Assembly (NCBI RefSeq): GCF_030345695.1
Contig: NZ_JAUASV010000014.1
Coordinates: 1 to 64,000 of the forward strand
DNA from: Galbitalea sp. SE-J8
GTDB lineage: Bacteria > Actinomycetota > Actinomycetes > Actinomycetales > Microbacteriaceae
Reading direction: 5' to 3'
DNA length: 64,000 nt
Positions 21,245 through 28,367 of this stretch are shown one piece after another (within the stretch, counting starts at the first letter, position 1; each line of letters begins with the position of its first letter). The position numbers were made by a program, and so were the translations under genes. The notes under the pieces were generated by a model. It was not told the origin of the DNA, made no database searches, and worked only from the letters and a program-made list of their open reading frames with translations.

Positions 21245-22594
21245 TCAGCCGCTGATCGGGGTCTCGGCCGGGTCGACGAGCCGCGTCGCACGGCGGCGTT
21301 CGACAGCCCGGCGCAGCCGCGCCCGCAGCGCCCGCGCCCGGCGCACGGCACCGCGCACCGGCACGACGGCGACGTAGGCGAATCGGCCCGACGCCGATCG
21401 GTCGTACGGGCCGAGCGCGAGCTTGCGGTCCCAGGTGCGACGCAGCGCCCCGCCGAGCGAGCCGCGGAACTGCCGGCGCAGCGGCAGCGCGCCCCGCGAG
21501 CGCAGCAGCGCAGCGTGCTCGATCTTGGCGATCCAGTCGGTGTCACCCGCCGCGTGCAGGTAGTTGTCGTCGAGCCAGGCGGCCGCGGGCGGAGCGAACT
21601 CGTCGGCGGCGAGCGACTCGGTCGGGCCGAACAGGCCGCTGCCCTCGAACACGATGTTGATGAGGCCGCCGCTCACCCCGAAGTCGTCGATGAGCCGCAC
21701 CGGAACGCCGAGCGCGATCGCCTCGACGGCCGCGGTCGAGCTCACGGTCGCGAGCACGGCGGCGCGATCGAGATGCTCGGCCATCGGACCGGTCGACACG
21801 ACGACGTTCGGCGGCACGTCGTCGAGACCCGCGAGGATCGTGTCGAGCGGATGCTTCTCCGCGTGCGTCTGCGGCTCACCGGCCAGCCCGCGCAGTTTGA
21901 GCACTACCCGGCGGTCGGGCCGGGCCCGCGCCACGGCGACGAGGCGCTCGACGAGTCCGACCCGCTCCTCCAGCAGCGCGGGCACCTTCGCCTGGGCGGC
22001 GAAGACGATGTCGGCGGCGTCATCCGTCGACGTGCCGGCTCGCCGGGTCGGCAGGAACGGGAGGGTCGCGAGGGCGAAGCTCTGCTGCATCCCGCGGTCG
22101 GCCGCGAGCTCGGTGAAGGCACGCACCTCGCGCTTGCTGTGCAGCACGACGAGGTCGACCTGCGAGCGGTAGTAGAGCGCCTGATACGTCTCGGGGATCG
22201 AGATGCCGGGCAGGCCGGAGACGATCACCGGGCGCGGCCCGACCGCGGCGGCGACGACCGAGCGAACGAGCACGCGCACGACCGGGCCGCGCACCGACAG
22301 CAGCACCACGTCGGGACGGTCGCGGGCGACACGCTCGGCGAGGTCCCGCAGGTCGACGACGGGCGCGCCGGGGGCCGCGAACATCGACCCCGCGAGGGCC
22401 GCCGCCAGCTGGGCCGCACTCGGCAGCACGGGCGTGGCGAGCAGAACGAGCTCGCGATCCCATTCCGGCGGCATGCGGTCGAGCATGGCGGCGCCCCACT
22501 TGACGTAGGAGTCGCTGTCCGCGACCGCGAGCACGCGCATCCGTCGGCCCGGCTCGCCCGTCGTCGACCCGGCCGCCGCCCCGCCCGCCGTCAC
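21245..22594 (-). CDS. putative glycosyltransferase, DUF6716-like
   Basis: A 449-residue protein with a GT-B-like layout: an N-terminal Rossmann-like half (MRVLAVADSDSYVKWGAAML), then a C-terminal half with VVLKLRGLAGEPQTH, VVVSTGPMAEHLDRAAVLATVSSTAAVEAIALGVPVRLIDDFG. This resembles the nucleotide-sugar pocket of capsule or sialic acid transferases. I believe this is the group called DUF6716 putative glycosyltransferases, from memory. The GTG start overlaps the stop of neuB by 4 nt, so it should act on the CMP-activated nonulosonic acid made by its two operon partners. The C-terminal 60 residues are Arg-rich, possibly membrane-binding. Confidence 0.72.
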   Translation of the reverse strand: MTAGGAAAGSTTGEPGRRMRVLAVADSDSYVKWGAAMLDRMPPEWDRELVLLATPVLPSAAQLAAALAGSMFAAPGAPVVDLRDLAERVARDRPDVVLLSVRGPVVRVLVRSVVAAAVGPRPVIVSGLPGISIPETYQALYYRSQVDLVVLHSKREVRAFTELAADRGMQQSFALATLPFLPTRRAGTSTDDAADIVFAAQAKVPALLEERVGLVERLVAVARARPDRRVVLKLRGLAGEPQTHAEKHPLDTILAGLDDVPPNVVVSTGPMAEHLDRAAVLATVSSTAAVEAIALGVPVRLIDDFGVSGGLINIVFEGSGLFGPTESLAADEFAPPAAAWLDDNYLHAAGDTDWIAKIEHAALLRSRGALPLRRQFRGSLGGALRRTWDRKLALGPYDRSASGRFAYVAVVPVRGAVRRARALRARLRRAVERRRATRLVDPAETPISG

Positions 22595-23457
22595 GCGACG
22601 ACGCGGCGGAGCTTCGCGAGCGGCGCCAGCTCGCCCGGGAACACGCGCTTCACCCCGTCGCCGAGAGCCTGCTCGATGATGCGGATGTCGCGGACCAGGT
22701 GCGCGAGTCCCTGCGGCTCGAGGGAGGCGGCGTGGTCACTGCCCCACATCGTGCGATCGAGCGTGATGTGCCGCTCGACCGCGACCGCGCCGAGCGTGGC
22801 GGCCGCGATCGAGATCTGCAGCCCGGGCTCGTGACCCGAGTAGCCGACGGGCACGCCGTAGCGTCCGCGCAGCGTCTCGATCGTGCGCAGGTTCGCCTCC
22901 TCCGCGGGCATCGGGTACGTCGAGGTCGCGTGCAGCAGCACCAGGTTCTCGGGGTCGAACGTGCGCACCGCGGCGTCGATCTCGGCGAGCGTCGACATCC
23001 CCGTCGACAGGATGATCGGCTTGCCGGTCGCCGCAAGACGCTCGAGCAGCGGCAGATCGGTGACGGATGCCGAGGCGACCTTGTGCGCGACCACGCCGAG
23101 GTCCTCGAGGAAGTCGACGGCCTCCTCATCCCACGGCGACGCGAACCAGTCGAGGCCCCGCATCGTGGCGTGGTCGCCGATCTCGACGTACTGCTCGCGG
23201 TCGAACTCGACGCGGTAGCGGTACTCGAGGTACGTCATCGTGCCCCACGGCGTCTCGCGCAGCACGCTCTTCATGTGCTCGGGGGTCGAGATCGCGGGCG
23301 TGCGCTTCTGGAACTTGACGGCCTGGGCACCGGCATCCGCGGCGACGTCGATGAGCCGCTTCGCGAGCTCGACGTCGCCGTTGTGGTTGAGCCCGATCTC
23401 GGCGATGACGTAGACGGGCTCGCCCGGGGCTACGCGGTGGGAACCGATGGCGACCAT
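22591..23457 (-). CDS. neuB: N-acetylneuraminate synthase-like NeuB, no SAF domain
   Basis: A 288-residue TIM-barrel synthase. VYVIAEIGLNHNGDVELAKRL is the NeuB signature. KFQKRTP, SASVTDLPLLERLA, ILSTGMSTLAEID, LLHATSTYPMPAEE, GYSGHEPG and AVERHITLDRTMWGSDHAASLEP follow in the usual order, with the Mn-binding histidines present. It would condense phosphoenolpyruvate with an N-acylated hexosamine. The C-terminal antifreeze-like SAF domain (about 60 residues in 340-350 residue NeuB) is absent, although the stop is clean. The ATG follows a GAGGAG site inside the end of the neuA frame (28-nt overlap). Confidence 0.9.
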   Translation of the reverse strand: MVAIGSHRVAPGEPVYVIAEIGLNHNGDVELAKRLIDVAADAGAQAVKFQKRTPAISTPEHMKSVLRETPWGTMTYLEYRYRVEFDREQYVEIGDHATMRGLDWFASPWDEEAVDFLEDLGVVAHKVASASVTDLPLLERLAATGKPIILSTGMSTLAEIDAAVRTFDPENLVLLHATSTYPMPAEEANLRTIETLRGRYGVPVGYSGHEPGLQISIAAATLGAVAVERHITLDRTMWGSDHAASLEPQGLAHLVRDIRIIEQALGDGVKRVFPGELAPLAKLRRVVA

Positions 23458-24761
23458 GCGCTCTTCTCCTCTGTGGCGGGGGTGCCGACCGTGGCTGGGA
23501 CGTCGACCGTGGCCGCGGCCTCGGCGGATGCGGCCCCGACGGATGCGGCGTCGACGGATGCGGCGTCGGTGGCCGCGGCCTCGACGGATGCGGCCTCGAC
23601 GGATGCGGCGCGGCCGAGCAGCACCCGCTCGGCGACCTCGCGCACGGCACCGTGCCCGCCGCTGTGCTCGAGCACGACGCGGGCCGCGGCGAGCACCGCC
23701 GGATGCGCGTCGGCGACCGCGATCGGCCAGCCCACCGCGCGCATCGCCGCGAGGTCGTTGACGTCGTTGCCGACGTAGGCGACCCGCTCGGGGTCGAGTC
23801 CGGCATCCGCGATCCACGCCTCGACGACGGCGCGCTTGTCGTCCACGCTGCGTCGCACGTCGATCCGCAGCTTCGCGGCGCGCGCCGAGACGACCGGATT
23901 GCGCTCCGCGCTCACGATGAGCAGCGGGATGCCTTCGCCGCGCAGCGCGGCGATCCCGAGCCCGTCGCCGCGGTGCGCGGCGACCGCCTCGCGGCCGTGC
24001 TCGTCGATCGTCACGCGGTCGTCGGTGTGCACGCCGTCGAAGTCGGTGATGACCGCGTCGACGTCGATGGCGGTCTCGACGCTCACGAGCGGTGCGATCG
24101 CGCGCGCCACCGCGAGGTCGTCGGGCGTGTCGATCTCGATCGCGGTCAGCTCCGGCACGACCTGCAGGGCGACGCGGCCCACGAACCGGTGCTCGTGCGC
24201 GCGGAACAGGTCGGTGCGCACGACGTAGAACGCGCCGGTCTCGCGGAACTGCGGCTCCGCGTCCTGCCGGCGGAGGCGGCGAGCGTGGTCGTGGTTCGTG
24301 CCGACGGCGCCGTCGGGCGACTCCCGCCAGAGGAACTCGTGCGCGGGCGCGGCCGCGAGCACGCTGTCGGCCGCATCGTCGCGCACCCGCGCGATCGCGG
24401 CATCCAGGTCGGCGGGGTCGATGAACGGACTCGTCGCCTGCAGGAACGCCAGGATGCCGTACTCCCCCGGCAGCGCGCCGAGCGCGTGCAGCAGCGCCGC
24501 CTCGCTGCTCGCGGTGTCGCCGCTCAGCTCGGCCGGGCGATCGACGACGATCGCCCCCGCGGCGCGCGCGGCCTCGGCGATCGCCGCGTCATCCGTCGAG
24601 ACGACGACGTCGTCGACGAGTCCGGCGGCCCGGGCCGCCCGCACGGCCCGCACGACGAGCGGCACCCCGGCGACGCGGCGGAGGTTCTTGCCGGGCACCC
24701 CCTTGGAACCGCCGCGCGCGGGCACGACGGCCACGACGCCCGGGGCCGGTCGTGGTGCCAT
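23430..24761 (-). CDS. neuA: bifunctional acylneuraminate cytidylyltransferase / KdsC-like HAD phosphatase
   Basis: A 443-residue fusion. Residues 1-225 are a NeuA-type cytidylyltransferase: AVVPARGGSKGVPGKNL binds CTP, and FLQATSPFIDPADLD and FRETGAFYVVRTDLF follow. Residues about 232-385 are a KdsC-type HAD phosphatase with nucleophile pair D240/D242 in ITDFDGVHTDD and the metal motif GNDVNDLAAM at 331-340. The fusion could dephosphorylate a nonulosonate 9-phosphate and activate it with CMP. The last 58 residues are an Ala-rich tail of AASVD-type pentads. It is the first gene of the three-gene cassette; the start is the ATG before APRPAPG. Confidence 0.9.
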   Translation of the reverse strand: MAPRPAPGVVAVVPARGGSKGVPGKNLRRVAGVPLVVRAVRAARAAGLVDDVVVSTDDAAIAEAARAAGAIVVDRPAELSGDTASSEAALLHALGALPGEYGILAFLQATSPFIDPADLDAAIARVRDDAADSVLAAAPAHEFLWRESPDGAVGTNHDHARRLRRQDAEPQFRETGAFYVVRTDLFRAHEHRFVGRVALQVVPELTAIEIDTPDDLAVARAIAPLVSVETAIDVDAVITDFDGVHTDDRVTIDEHGREAVAAHRGDGLGIAALRGEGIPLLIVSAERNPVVSARAAKLRIDVRRSVDDKRAVVEAWIADAGLDPERVAYVGNDVNDLAAMRAVGWPIAVADAHPAVLAAARVVLEHSGGHGAVREVAERVLLGRAASVEAASVEAAATDAASVDAASVGAASAEAAATVDVPATVGTPATEEKSAWSPSVPTA

Positions 24762-24870
24762 GCCCGGACGGTAGGTGCGCAGCGCGTCCGCCGGGTGAAC
24801 GGCGGGTCGCACTCGCGCTAACGAGCGGTGACGCGTTGCCGCACGGTCGGGCTCGGCGCCGGGTCGGCGT

Positions 24871-24963
24871 CCGCTCGGCGGGACCGCATCCGCTCGGCGC
24901 CGCGTCCGCTCGGCGGGGCGTCCGCTCGGCGGGGCGTCCGTTCGGCGGGGTGGCATCCGTTCG
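24871..24963. repeat. imperfect 16-nt tandem repeat (about 6 units)
   Basis: The word CCGCTCGG or CCGTTCGG recurs at 24871, 24890, 24906, 24922, 24938 and 24957, that is with a 16-nt period and two 19-nt steps. The full unit is close to CCGCTCGGCGGGGCGT. It fills the divergent space between neuA and the mycoredoxin gene and ends 16 bp before the latter's ATG. No obvious promoter is readable inside it. Confidence 0.75.
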
Positions 24964-24978
24964 TCCTACGATCGAGGC

Positions 24979-25227
24979 ATGGCCGAGATCACGATGTACG
25001 GCGCCGACTGGTGCTCCGACTGCCGCCGCTCGAAGGCGCTGCTCGACGCGACGGGTGTCGCGTACGACTACGTCGACGTCGAGGCGAGCGCCGAGAATGC
25101 GGATGCCGCGCGCGCCATCTCCGGCCGCACCAACATCCCGGTGATCGCGTTCGCCGACGGCACGCACCAGGTCGAGCCCTCGGACGCGGCGCTGCGGGGA
25201 AAGCTCGTGGAGCTCGCGCTCGTCTGA
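24979..25227 (+). CDS. mycoredoxin / glutaredoxin-like protein
   Basis: An 82-residue thioredoxin-fold protein with a CSDC redox motif at residues 12-15 (YGADWCSDCRR) and the cis-Pro segment NIPVIAFADG. Length and the VDVEASAENA region resemble mycoredoxins, which reduce mycothiol mixed disulfides. The presence of a mycothiol conjugate amidase gene elsewhere in the window supports this reading over a glutathione-linked glutaredoxin. A single-gene unit behind the 16-nt repeat block. Confidence 0.82.
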   Translation: MAEITMYGADWCSDCRRSKALLDATGVAYDYVDVEASAENADAARAISGRTNIPVIAFADGTHQVEPSDAALRGKLVELALV

Positions 25228-25293
25228 GCCCCGGTTCCTGCACCGCCACCCGCACCGGCGCGGGACGACGCAGATTGCTCCTCCTGCGCGTGC

Positions 25294-25311
25294 GGGGCGC
25301 ACCTGCGCCCC
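25294..25311. terminator. hairpin between convergent genes
   Basis: GGGGCGC-ACCT-GCGCCCC forms a perfect 7-bp GC stem with a 4-nt loop, immediately next to the stop of the XRE regulator and 66 bp after the mycoredoxin stop. Its position between convergent genes suggests a bidirectional terminator. There is no T run, so it would be non-canonical. Confidence 0.45.
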
Positions 25312-25312
25312 C

Positions 25313-26110
25313 TCACACGGACGAAGGTACGAACACGATCATCATCGGTCCGGGCACGCCGCGCAGCGGATAGGCATCCCACTCGACGGCGATCTCCCCG
25401 ATCCGAGGGTGACGGATGGTCTTGGAGCCGTGGAGGTTGTCGCGCACCTCGTTCCGAGCCCAGAGTCGTCGGAACTCGCCGCTGTGCAGACTCAGCTCTC
25501 CGACGATCGTCACTGCTCTCGGATCTCCGGGGTCGTGCCCGATGGCAGAGCGGAACAGGCCGATGTAGTCGAGCGCCATCGTCTCCCAGCCCGCGCAGCG
25601 GAGCCTCGAGTCGTCGTCGTGGAAGAGGACGTGCAGCATGTTGCGCCGGCCCTGGGGCAGCTCGAGCGGGTCGCCCAGCAGGTCTACGGCGGAATCGTTC
25701 CAGGCGAGCAGATCCAGGTGGCGGCTGAGCACGAACGCCGGTAGTCCCATCGCCTGGAGCATCCGCTTCGCGTTCTCGGGGACGCGATCCTGCTTGCGGC
25801 GTTTCGGGGTCTCCGGCTGGCGCACTGCGCGGGCCAGGGTCATCACGTGGCGATGCTCCGCAGCATCCAGGCGGAGCGCCTCGGAGAGCGAGTCGAGCAG
25901 CGCGTCGGATGGCTTCGCGCCCCGGCCCTGTTCCAGGCGCTGGTAGTAGTCGGTGCTGAGACCGGCGAGGACCGCGACCTCCTCCCGTCGCAGACCATCC
26001 ACCCGGCGGCGCGGCCCCGGCTCCAGACCGAGATCCTCGGGGCGAGTACGCTCCCGACGGGACCGGAGGAACTCTCCGAGTTCTCGTGCGGCGGTCTCTG
26101 CCGTGCTCAT
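25313..26110 (-). CDS. XRE-family transcriptional regulator with MmyB-like ligand-binding domain
   Basis: A 265-residue regulator. The N-terminal helix-turn-helix (about residues 10-85) contains GLRREEVAVLAGLSTDYYQRLEQGRG. The C-terminal MmyB-like PAS-type domain includes PAFVLSRHLDLLAWNDSA and VGELSLHSGEFRRLWARNEV. Family knowledge: MmyB-like regulators bind fatty-acid-like ligands and often control a neighbouring short-chain dehydrogenase. It is divergent from such a gene here, with 139 bp and a candidate operator between them, so it probably represses or activates that gene and itself. Length is normal. Confidence 0.9.
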   Translation of the reverse strand: MSTAETAARELGEFLRSRRERTRPEDLGLEPGPRRRVDGLRREEVAVLAGLSTDYYQRLEQGRGAKPSDALLDSLSEALRLDAAEHRHVMTLARAVRQPETPKRRKQDRVPENAKRMLQAMGLPAFVLSRHLDLLAWNDSAVDLLGDPLELPQGRRNMLHVLFHDDDSRLRCAGWETMALDYIGLFRSAIGHDPGDPRAVTIVGELSLHSGEFRRLWARNEVRDNLHGSKTIRHPRIGEIAVEWDAYPLRGVPGPMMIVFVPSSV

Positions 26111-26182
26111 GCGGACATCGTCCTACCGCGCGAGGGAGCCGGGTGCATCGCACCATTCTCCGACCGGGCGAGGCGAGGATGG

Positions 26183-26199
26183 TGGGTCTGCCAGACCCA
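26183..26199. promoter_or_regulatory. 17-bp dyad, candidate operator of the XRE regulator
   Basis: TGGGTCT-GCC-AGACCCA is a perfect dyad with 7-bp arms centred between the divergent regulator and dehydrogenase genes, 51 bp upstream of the latter. This is where an autoregulated XRE protein would be expected to bind. Confidence 0.5.
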
Positions 26200-26249
26200 G
26201 GATGCCGAGGACGACGGGGACGAGACGACCGACTCGTAGCGTGAGGTCC

Positions 26250-27176
26250 ATGAGGTCATGGACAGCATCCGACATCCCCGACCAGACCGGGCGGACCGCG
26301 ATCGTCACGGGAGCGAACTCCGGCCTCGGTCTCGTCACGGCGACCGAGCTGGCGCGCCACGGGGCCGACGTCGTCCTCGCCGTGCGGAACACCACGGCGG
26401 GCGAGGCGGCCGCGGCGACGATTCAGGATGAGGCACCGGGCGCACGCGTCTCAGTGCGGAGTCTCGACCTCGCGTCGCTCGACTCGGTCCGCGCGTTCGC
26501 AGAGCGCGCGTCCGACGAGCTCGACCGGATCGACCTGCTCGTCAACAACGCCGGTCTCGTCATCCTCGGAAATCGCCGGACGACAGCGGAGGGCTTCGAG
26601 CTTCACCTCGGCACCAACCACCTCGGCCACTTCGCACTCACCGGCCGGCTGCTCCCGCTCCTGGAACGCGGACGGTCACCCCGTGTGGTGTCGCTGAGCT
26701 CGCTCTCGCACCGGGGGGCGCACCTGCGGTTCGACGACCTGATGTTCGAGAAGACGTGGGATGCCTCCGCCGCGTACGGCGCGTCGAAACTCGCGAACAC
26801 GGTCTTCGGCATCGAACTGGACCGCCGCCTCCGCGCCACGGGTTCACCGATCATCAGCACGCTCGCGCACCCGGGAGTGTCCCGCTCGAACCTGACGCCG
26901 CGGGCGTGGGAGAGCCGCGGCGCGATCGGGAAGGTCATCGCCGCGGCCTTCGCCGCGCTCAACACCCAGCCGACCGAGCAGGGCGCGCTGCCGCAGCTCT
27001 ATGCGGCCACCGCGAACGGTGTTCGCGGGAGCCAGTTCTTCGGTCCAGCCGGGAAGAACGAGCAGCGCGGGGACGTCACCGAGGTCCAGGCCGCGGCCGA
27101 GGCCCGCGACCCCGGCGTGGGGAGGGAGCTCTGGGCGGTGTCCGAGCGCTTGACCGAAGTGCGCTACCCGACCTGA
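26250..27176 (+). CDS. short-chain dehydrogenase/reductase (SDR)
   Basis: A 308-residue NAD(P)-dependent SDR of the retinol dehydrogenase/protochlorophyllide-reductase-like type. The cofactor motif TGANSGLGLVTATELA, the NNAG motif (LVNNAGLVIL) and the catalytic Tyr/Lys in YGASKLAN are all present, as is the Ser-bearing VVSLSSLSHRG. The ATG of MRSWTASDIPDQTGR is chosen because it matches the usual short leader before the Rossmann core. Substrate is unknown. Regulation by the divergent MmyB-like regulator is likely from position. Confidence 0.9.
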   Translation: MRSWTASDIPDQTGRTAIVTGANSGLGLVTATELARHGADVVLAVRNTTAGEAAAATIQDEAPGARVSVRSLDLASLDSVRAFAERASDELDRIDLLVNNAGLVILGNRRTTAEGFELHLGTNHLGHFALTGRLLPLLERGRSPRVVSLSSLSHRGAHLRFDDLMFEKTWDASAAYGASKLANTVFGIELDRRLRATGSPIISTLAHPGVSRSNLTPRAWESRGAIGKVIAAAFAALNTQPTEQGALPQLYAATANGVRGSQFFGPAGKNEQRGDVTEVQAAAEARDPGVGRELWAVSERLTEVRYPT

Positions 27177-27254
27177 CCCGCACCCCGTGGACCACGCCGG
27201 TCGCTCCTTCGGCGCCCGCGGTGCCATGAACCATCCCGCACGGTCGTGCACGAG

Positions 27255-27653
27255 TCACCCGGCGGGCGCGATCACATCCAGCCCCGCGGCCCGGGCGGCC
27301 TCGCCGAGCCTACGGTCGTAGGTGAGGACAGCAGATGCGTCGAGCCGCATCGCCGCCTCAAGGTGCAGGGCGTCCAGGGTGCGCAGGTACTGCATGGGCA
27401 GGAAGCCGGCGCTGCGGTGGACGGCGCGGTCGAGAGCCGCGAGCGCGACACCGTCGAGCACTCTCGTGACGTCGGCTTGATCGAGACCCTCTCGGACCGC
27501 GACGCGGCGCAGCTCGGTCTCGAGCAGGTCACTGGAGACCAGCGCAGCTTGCGTCTGGTCGAGCCATTCCAGGAGGGCGGGACTCTCGGGCTGATCGACG
27601 AGCACCGCGCCGAGAGCCGACGTGTCGACGTAGACGACCGGACGGGAGCTCAC
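27255..27653 (-). CDS. PIN-domain ribonuclease toxin, VapC family
   Basis: A 132-residue PIN protein. The four acidic positions of the active site are visible: VVYVDTSALG, SSDLLETELRR, LRTLDALHLEAA and AVLTYDRRLGEAARAAGL. VapC toxins are Mg-dependent endoribonucleases, usually cutting tRNA or rRNA. The GTG start overlaps the TGA of the antitoxin gene by 4 nt, the classic antitoxin-toxin order. It converges on the SDR gene with a 78-bp gap. Confidence 0.9.
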   Translation of the reverse strand: MSSRPVVYVDTSALGAVLVDQPESPALLEWLDQTQAALVSSDLLETELRRVAVREGLDQADVTRVLDGVALAALDRAVHRSAGFLPMQYLRTLDALHLEAAMRLDASAVLTYDRRLGEAARAAGLDVIAPAG

Positions 27654-27931
27654 AGCCGGTCCCCACGCAGGTCGTCGAGCATCACGGCGGGCCCCTGCTC
27701 CGTGCTCTTGCGCTCGATGTCCAGTGCCGCCCAGCCACCCTCGCGCCGCACCGGGCGAACGATCGTCAGCCCGGGGGCGGGCGCGTCCAGCGGCACGATC
27801 CGTCCCACGGGCACCCCGCTGTTGGTCAGGACGAAGGAGTGGCCCTCGCTCACCGCTCGGAGCACGCGGCCGGACTCGTTGCGCAGCTCGCGCTGCGACA
27901 GGGTCTCGTCCTGAGGTTCGAGGCTGCTCAC
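27650..27931 (-). CDS. antitoxin of the VapBC-type pair, Phd/YefM-like
   Basis: A 93-residue protein. The N-terminal half, LSQRELRNESGRVLRAVSEG followed by SFVLTNSGVPVGRIVPLD, is the Phd/YefM DNA-binding dimer fold. The C-terminal part (RREGGWAALDIERKSTEQGP) is the disordered toxin-neutralising tail, ending in a predicted helix DLRGDRL. It should repress its own operon and inhibit the PIN toxin encoded just downstream. The GTG start is the first in frame after the upstream nucleotidyltransferase remnant. Confidence 0.88.
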   Translation of the reverse strand: MSSLEPQDETLSQRELRNESGRVLRAVSEGHSFVLTNSGVPVGRIVPLDAPAPGLTIVRPVRREGGWAALDIERKSTEQGPAVMLDDLRGDRL

Positions 27932-27934
27932 GGC

Positions 27935-28237
27935 CCCGCCGTAGCACCCGTGCGACGCGGGGGCTGTGCACCATCCGTTCCAGAAGAGTCGCAACTCGCA
28001 CTGCGACCGCGTCGGCGAGCGTCGAGGCCGAAAGCCGCCGCTCGAGCACGAGCGGGTGCCCGTCGGCAGGGTCCAGCTCGACGAGGATGTCGATGTCCGA
28101 CCCCGCATGCGCAGTGACCCGGGCGACGGAGCCGAACAGCTTCGGACTGGTTGCGCCATACCGGTCAAGAACTACCTGGACCTCGTCCCGACGCGCGTCG
28201 ATGAGCGCGTCTCGGGCGTCATGACGATCTCAGGCAT
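27935..28237 (-). pseudogene. frameshifted MNT-type nucleotidyltransferase
   Basis: The minus strand encodes a minimal nucleotidyltransferase core: LFGSVAR followed by GSDIDILVELDPADGHPL, preceded by DALIDARRDEVQVVLDRYGA. No ATG, GTG or TTG precedes this in its own frame before a TGA. An ATG start (MPEIVMTPE) sits just upstream in another frame. Restoring a single base near 28210 would join the two as one protein. Downstream of the core the frame continues into the antitoxin start. MNT proteins pair with HEPN toxins or adenylylate targets; no HEPN gene is nearby. A sequencing error cannot be excluded. Confidence 0.65.
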
Positions 28238-28299
28238 GCCCTCGCGCTATGACGAGCCACGGCGGGCCCCAGCTCGAACTACGCAGCACCGGCAGGGCT

Positions 28300-28367
28300 C
28301 CAGTGAAGCCCAAGAGCCAGTGAAGGCCAGAAGCCACTGAAGCCCAGAAGCCACTGAAGCCCAGGGG
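28300..28367. repeat. 4 x 17-nt tandem repeat after ychF
   Basis: Four consecutive 17-nt units occur at 28300, 28317, 28334 and 28351: CCAGTGAAGCCCAAGAG, CCAGTGAAGGCCAGAAG, CCACTGAAGCCCAGAAG, CCACTGAAGCCCAGGGG. The array abuts the ychF stop codon, so it would form the 3' untranslated end of the ychF mRNA. AT content is higher than in its surroundings. Confidence 0.9.

Noticed and set aside
22591-24761. Reading the HAD part of neuA as a broken separate gene
   Set aside because: The frame is continuous from the cytidylyltransferase through the phosphatase, both active sites are intact, and such fusions are known.
27255-28049. A fused nucleotidyltransferase-PIN protein
   Set aside because: The two share a frame by chance; the region between them encodes the Phd-like antitoxin in another frame, and the PIN gene has its own overlapping GTG start.
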